From contig OZ023274.1 of assembly GCA_964007475.1 (NCBI GenBank), forward strand, positions 1,922,001-1,986,000: a stretch of DNA of 64,000 nt, given 5' to 3'. The position numbers were made by a program, and so were the translations under genes. The stretch's first letter is position 1, and each line of letters starts with the position of its first letter. Positions 61,101 to 64,000 of this stretch are shown one piece after another. The notes beneath the pieces are model-generated. The model had not been told where the DNA came from. It did not search any database and worked only from the letters and a program-made list of their open reading frames with translations. Origin of the DNA: Hybos culiciformis (taxonomy: Eukaryota; Arthropoda; Insecta; Diptera; Hybotidae).

Positions 61101-64000
61101 ATAGGCCTAGAGCAATCAATGTTGAACCAAATGATCCCCATAATGGCAACGTTACTTAAATTAAAAAATTGAATTAATATTTTCCAATTGTTAGGCAAAA
61201 AAAAAAAAATTTTTCCTATATTTACCCATGAACAACAACAAGTTGAATTATAGAAATTGACACAAACATAATGAACGCACATATCATATCATAACGATAA
61301 TGTGGATCAGGCTGTACCCGGTACATTGTTTCTCTGGGAGAATTGCGATACCACATAGTTATTGGTTTTAATTCAGTGGGAGGGCCAAAACAATTAAAAT
61401 TTGAACAACGTCTTTCTGGTGGTAATAAATTTGATTCTATCATTGCAATACTCTGAAAACAAAAATAAATATTCATTAATTAAAATCTTCATATTTCGCA
61501 TGCATTTTTCCCAGTTTCCTATTTTACTTACCGCTAGGCCTATATTTTTTGCCAATTTGGATTCAGCAATGTTTGCAAATGGCTTATCAGCACCCCAACA
61601 TTCAACATATTTTGTCATTTTTGAAGAAGGCCGAGTTCTACTTACACTTCCGGGAATAGCTACAAGTATATAAAGTGACATTTTTTGAATTTACTAGAAA
61701 CTTTATTAATTATAAAATGAGTTGAATTTTGATTTTTGTTACATCACAAGTTAAATATACATTTATAGAATAATCTATTAATTGATATTGATCTAAAAAA
61801 AAAAAAACAAAAAGCAATATTCTGTTTTAAACATTAACATTTTTATTGCGATTATTCTGAAAATGTTTTAAAAATTATTAAAGCTACAGTTTAGTTTAGC
61901 AAATAGAATAAAATTATTAAATTAATATACGCTGCGTGTTCATAAGTTGCAACCACACCAATAATGTTGAAAATATATATGTTTTTTTTTGATGCAACCA
62001 TCAAATTTAAATGTGGAAGAAACTTGGAGAAACATTTTTTTTTGTTTTCTTATAATTCAACGTTTCGTCTGTAAATTTGAACTTCTTCGTTTGTACACTT
62101 TTAAATATAGTTTCTAAAAATTANNNNNNNNNNNNNNNNNNNNNNNNNNNNNNNNNNNNNNNNNNNNNNNNNNNNNNNNNNNNNNNNNNNNNNNNNNNNN
62201 NNNNNNNNNNNNNNNNNNNNNNNNNNNNNNNNNNNNNNNNNNNNNNNNNNNNNNNNNNNNNNNNNNNNNNNNNNNNNNNNNNNNNNNNNNNNNNNNNNNN
62301 NNNNNNNNNNNNNNNNNNNNNNNTACCAGTTCCATGAAGTCTGAAGCTGTCACCATTTGAAATTGAATGTTTTCGTAAATCCATAAAAGCACCAGAAGAT
62401 CTACGTCGTTCAGCAAATGCCATCAATCCTTTTTTTTTTGTATGAATTATTTATTTTTTATTCGTATATGTATGTATTTTGTATATATATATATGCCCCC
62501 AGAGGGATTTTGATGTTGAAATTATTCAAGGATTATGTGTTTAATATATATATATTTTGAATATTCAAACCAGATTTTTTAAATAATATTTTTTTTTTAT
62601 TGTTGTTTAAATATTATTATTTTATGAGCATAGAGGAATTGCATGCAATAAAAATTCATTTAATATTATAATAATTTTAATAGGGATATAAATTTAAAAA
62701 TCATATAAACTTAAAAAAAAAAAAAAATAATGATAAAATAAAAATGTTCTCTTTTGAGCGTTAACTAAGTATATATTACTATCATTTATGATTACATTTT
62801 CTTACGAATGCAAATTAGACCTTAATATTTGGAAGTTCTTTGATGCGACATAAGAAACCACGGAGGTAGAAATTTAGAAAATGATTACCAATTATTTTAT
62901 TATTTTTTTTAAATACTAACACTATTTTATTGAAGTAAAATCTTTGATAATTTACAAAATTTGTCAATTTTACATTTTAAACTTATTACACGCATTTAAG
63001 CGAAAACAAAGTTCGCATTCGCAATATTGGTTTTTTGATGCGGTTTCGTATATTTAGACAAGTTAAACTATTAATCCAAATTTAAAATCCGAAACATAAT
63101 TATAAGTGACTATATACAAACACATCACAAACATCTTCTAATATGACACTACCACATTCTTTTAATTTATAAGTCAGTGTGGTGACTTCACATTTCGCAT
63201 TCTAGTTATACTTAGATATAGGTGTTGATAAAATGATGAATATTATTTAACATTCAATGGTATTTTATTCTGTATATTTACAAATTCACTCAACAAAAAA
63301 AATGAAATTAAACAAACGCTTGAAAGAATGCATTTCAACTCGACCAGAATTTATGAAAAAGAAAGTAATGCAATTTGATTTTATGGCTGAGATTCTAGTT
63401 AATGAAATATGAAACGGAATTATTTTATAGTGGAAGATATTTAAAAAAAAGTTGAAAAATACACGAAACTAACTTAACGCATAGTTTCAATACTTGTAGC
63501 CAACATTTTTATTTTACAAAGAAGATATGTAAAAGCTTGAAAATAAATTACAGCATGTGGGCTAGAACTTAAAGTCTTTTCTTCGTAAAAAAAAAAACCC
63601 AGGTACTATGGATCTATTCCGCAGACCAGATCGAACTTAGTATTTAATATCAAAAACTAAAAATTTGTATTAAGTTAACGCAATTATTGTAATTTCTTAA
63701 GAAAAACTAATTGAAAAGTAAAGATGAAAAAATAGGGATATAACATGTAACTACCTCACATTTATATAAATTGCTTATAGTGCTTTATTGCATAACTACT
63801 ATGTATATGCTATATGATATAATCATATACGCCTAGTTTATTTTTTGATTTTTTTTTATATAGACATTATTACAAAAATTTATATTCTTACCCTGAACAG
63901 AAAGTTTTCTGCGTCCTTTTTCTTGAACTTCGGCAGCAACTAGCCCAGCAACACTGGGATTAAGAGGTTTTAATTCATTTGCAGTTTCATTGGGTAATAA
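57989..64000 (-). CDS. Ac76E-like: Adenylate cyclase, Ac76E/ADCY2-like, 3' half of a split gene (11 exons, 5' part outside window)
   Basis: Membrane adenylate cyclase converting ATP to cAMP and PPi at the plasma membrane. Joining minus-strand exons 63892-64000, 62327-62428, 61532-61659, 61226-61452, 60952-61154, 60389-60714, 60118-60280, 59743-59955, 59460-59564, 58198-58440 and 57989-58120 gives about 649 residues: the C1b linker, six hydrophobic helices of M2, then the complete C2 catalytic domain to the stop. Seen C2 signatures are [62 protein letters not shown] and VKGKG near the end. The base-binding Lys and Asp and the transition-state Asn/Arg of the C2 half are therefore present. The pattern matches, from memory, vertebrate ADCY2/4/7 and Drosophila Ac76E better than rutabaga, ADCY3, 5/6 or 9 types. 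All junctions are GT-AG and in phase except exon 4-5, which is one base out. N-terminus, M1 and C1a are not in the window. Confidence 0.92.
58198..58440 (-). CDS. Ac76E-like: Adenylate cyclase exon 10 of window (C2a, active-site residues)
   Basis: 243 nt, 81 codons, phase 0. Acceptor AAATTTAG/GA, donor CAG/GTAAAT. It encodes [20 protein letters not shown], then [18 protein letters not shown] and [18 protein letters not shown]. The adenine-binding Asp (QYD) and the catalytic Asn and Arg (NTVNVASR) are intact. The residue after Trp is Ser, where most cyclases I recall have Gly. Confidence 0.95.
59246..59260 (-). CDS. Candidate 15-nt in-frame micro-exon of the cyclase (LRNPA)
   Basis: Between exons 9 and 10, both phase 0, a strong donor GCG/GTAAGT is preceded by 15 nt with an AG immediately upstream (59261-59262). 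Including it would add five residues, LRNPA, without changing frame, at a surface-loop position between IGSTY and VEFA. Upstream is a branch-point-like TTAACTAAT and a moderately pyrimidine-rich tract, with the first AG after it being this acceptor. The acceptor context itself (GAAAAG) is weak. It may be an alternative exon or chance. Confidence 0.3.
59460..59564 (-). CDS. Ac76E-like: Adenylate cyclase exon 9 of window (C2a)
   Basis: 105 nt, 35 codons. Acceptor TTCTTCCAG/CT, donor AAT/GTGAGT. Residues [20 protein letters not shown] include the Lys of IKTIGSTY that contacts the adenine ring in this family. The exon ends [11 protein letters not shown] in phase 0. Confidence 0.93.
59743..59955 (-). 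CDS. Ac76E-like: Adenylate cyclase exon 8 of window (C2a catalytic core, N-terminal part)
   Basis: 213 nt, 71 codons, phase 0 at both ends. It contains [36 protein letters not shown] and [19 protein letters not shown], near-diagnostic of the C2a domain of ADCY2/4/7-type cyclases. As expected for C2 rather than C1, the metal-binding Asp after the hydrophobic strand is replaced (MFASI instead of an F-x-D-I-x-G motif). Confidence 0.95.
60118..60280 (-). CDS. Ac76E-like: Adenylate cyclase exon 7 of window (last M2 helix and C2 entry)
   Basis: 163 nt. Acceptor TTTTCAG/G, donor AAG/GTAAAA. It encodes the final helix [20 protein letters not shown] and then [16 protein letters not shown] and an acidic/basic amphipathic stretch ending ETMRGINK. 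This is the helical segment that precedes the C2 catalytic core in membrane cyclases. Phase 0 join to exon 8. Confidence 0.92.
60389..60714 (-). CDS. Ac76E-like: Adenylate cyclase exon 6 of window (glycosylated extracellular loop and two M2 helices)
   Basis: 326 nt. Acceptor TTTTTTTTAG/AT, donor GAAGG/GTAAGT. It starts INFSDESE and carries five N-X-S/T sequons within about 35 residues (NFS, NSS, NIT, NVT, NSS). This fits the N-glycosylated extracellular loop between M2 helices known in the family. Two hydrophobic helices follow, containing [17 protein letters not shown] and [19 protein letters not shown], then a short acidic loop ending DKIYEG. Confidence 0.9.
60952..61154 (-). CDS. Ac76E-like: Adenylate cyclase exon 5 of window (M2 helices)
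   Basis: 203 nt. Acceptor TTTAAG/TA, donor GTG/GTAAAT. The frame that stays open and is hydrophobic reads [20 protein letters not shown], a helix, followed by a Ser/Gly-rich loop and a second helix ending ISAFAVFSV. The exon supplies two bases before the first full codon, so it needs one base from exon 4. It ends in phase 0 and joins exactly to exon 6. Confidence 0.85.
61226..61452 (-). CDS. Ac76E-like: Adenylate cyclase exon 4 of window (end of C1b, first helix of M2)
   Basis: 227 nt. Acceptor TTTTCAG/AG; phase 0 gives [16 protein letters not shown] cysteine pair CSNFNC follows, then the hydrophobic helix [19 protein letters not shown], the first helix of M2 (TM7 of the protein). The donor reads CATGG/GTAAAT. 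Used literally it leaves two bases, whereas the next exon needs one, so one of the three G residues at 61225-61227 appears superfluous. Confidence 0.85.
61532..61659 (-). CDS. Ac76E-like: Adenylate cyclase exon 3 of window (C1b)
   Basis: 128 nt; acceptor CTTGTAG/CT and donor GCG/GTAAGT are both good. It encodes residues including [16 protein letters not shown] and ends AKNIGLA in phase 0. The stretch is hydrophilic and lies in the C1b segment preceding the second membrane domain. The open frame beyond 61659 (starting MSLYIL) is intron read-through, not a real start. Confidence 0.87.
62124..62323. other. Assembly gap of 200 N
   Basis: Exactly 200 unknown bases, a conventional placeholder length, so true size may differ. 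It lies in the intron between exons 2 and 3 of the cyclase. Exon 2 ends in a usable donor touching the gap and its phase matches exon 3, so no coding loss is implied. Confidence 0.99.
62327..62428 (-). CDS. Ac76E-like: Adenylate cyclase exon 2 of window (C1b)
   Basis: 102 nt encoding the rest of [13 protein letters not shown] and a basic, Ser-rich stretch ending in RLHGT. The acceptor AG at 62429-62430 sits in an A-rich (not pyrimidine-rich) context on this strand, so it is weak. The donor G/GTA at 62324-62326 directly abuts the N gap. The remaining single base G pairs with CT of the next exon to make an Ala codon (HGTAIPGSV). The matching phase supports this as the true end of the exon. Confidence 0.75.
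63892..64000 (-). CDS. Ac76E-like: Adenylate cyclase exon 1 of window (C1b, continues past right edge)
   Basis: Open to the window edge, 36 codons plus one base, ending in residues GRRKLSVQ followed by donor G/GTAAGA. It is hydrophilic with no helix or catalytic motif, consistent with the C1b regulatory linker after the first catalytic domain. Phase 1 joins exactly to the next exon to give [14 protein letters not shown]. The upstream splice site, C1a and N-terminus are outside the window. Confidence 0.8.

Noticed and set aside
61070..61282. 70-codon minus-strand frame over exon 4/5
   Set aside because: It reads the intron and exon 5 in the wrong phase; the correct frame gives the M2 helix.
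61401..61673. 90-codon plus-strand frame
   Set aside because: Antisense shadow of cyclase exon 3 and its flanking intron.
62077..62426. Three frames spanning the N gap
   Set aside because: They exist only because unknown bases are read as open; the true coding part is exon 2 alone.

Overview
This is a eukaryotic, very A+T-rich (by eye well above 70% AT), gene-poor nuclear window. It carries the 3' half of a split adenylate cyclase gene, LINE and DNA-transposon insertions, a tRNA-like gene and many simple repeats. The cyclase is closest, from memory, to the insect Ac76E / vertebrate ADCY2-4-7 group. Together with short 70-240 bp introns and long poly-A/poly-T and (ATT)n tracts, this points to an insect. 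The order cannot be fixed from the sequence alone.

Layout. Positions 1-57.8 kb hold no gene I can recognise with confidence; nearly all short open frames there are chance frames in AT-rich DNA. The recognisable items are: an inverted-plus-tandem duplication at 4.0-4.4 kb; a 31-bp minisatellite at 6.03-6.14 kb; a long imperfect fold-back at 6.29-6.47 kb; a complete 858-bp non-autonomous hAT-like element with a perfect 8-bp target duplication at 9.04-9.90 kb; a minus-strand tRNA-derived SINE-like relic and a decayed TE-associated coding fragment at 15.48-15.94 kb; a 41-bp duplication at 21.96 kb; a 5'-truncated but otherwise open LINE with a near-perfect 14-bp target duplication at 22.71-24.45 kb; a tRNA-like gene with an Arg-like body and an AAA anticodon at 27.74 kb; a mariner-TIR-like relic at 30.73 kb; and a degenerate GATAAA-type repeat at 37.6 kb.

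Positions 57.99-64.00 kb (minus strand) hold eleven exons of the adenylate cyclase, from within the C1b region through the second six-helix membrane domain (M2) and the C2 catalytic domain to the stop codon. The N-terminus, M1 and C1a lie beyond the right edge. Ten of eleven exons join with canonical GT-AG sites and matching phases. The exon 4-exon 5 junction is off by one base, best explained by one extra G in a GGG run at the donor. The 200-N assembly gap falls inside an intron, so no coding sequence of the gene appears lost. A phase-compatible 15-nt candidate micro-exon sits in the intron between C2 exons 9 and 10.

Functionally the only cellular protein here would be a membrane enzyme making cAMP from ATP under G-protein control; everything else recognisable is mobile or repetitive DNA.
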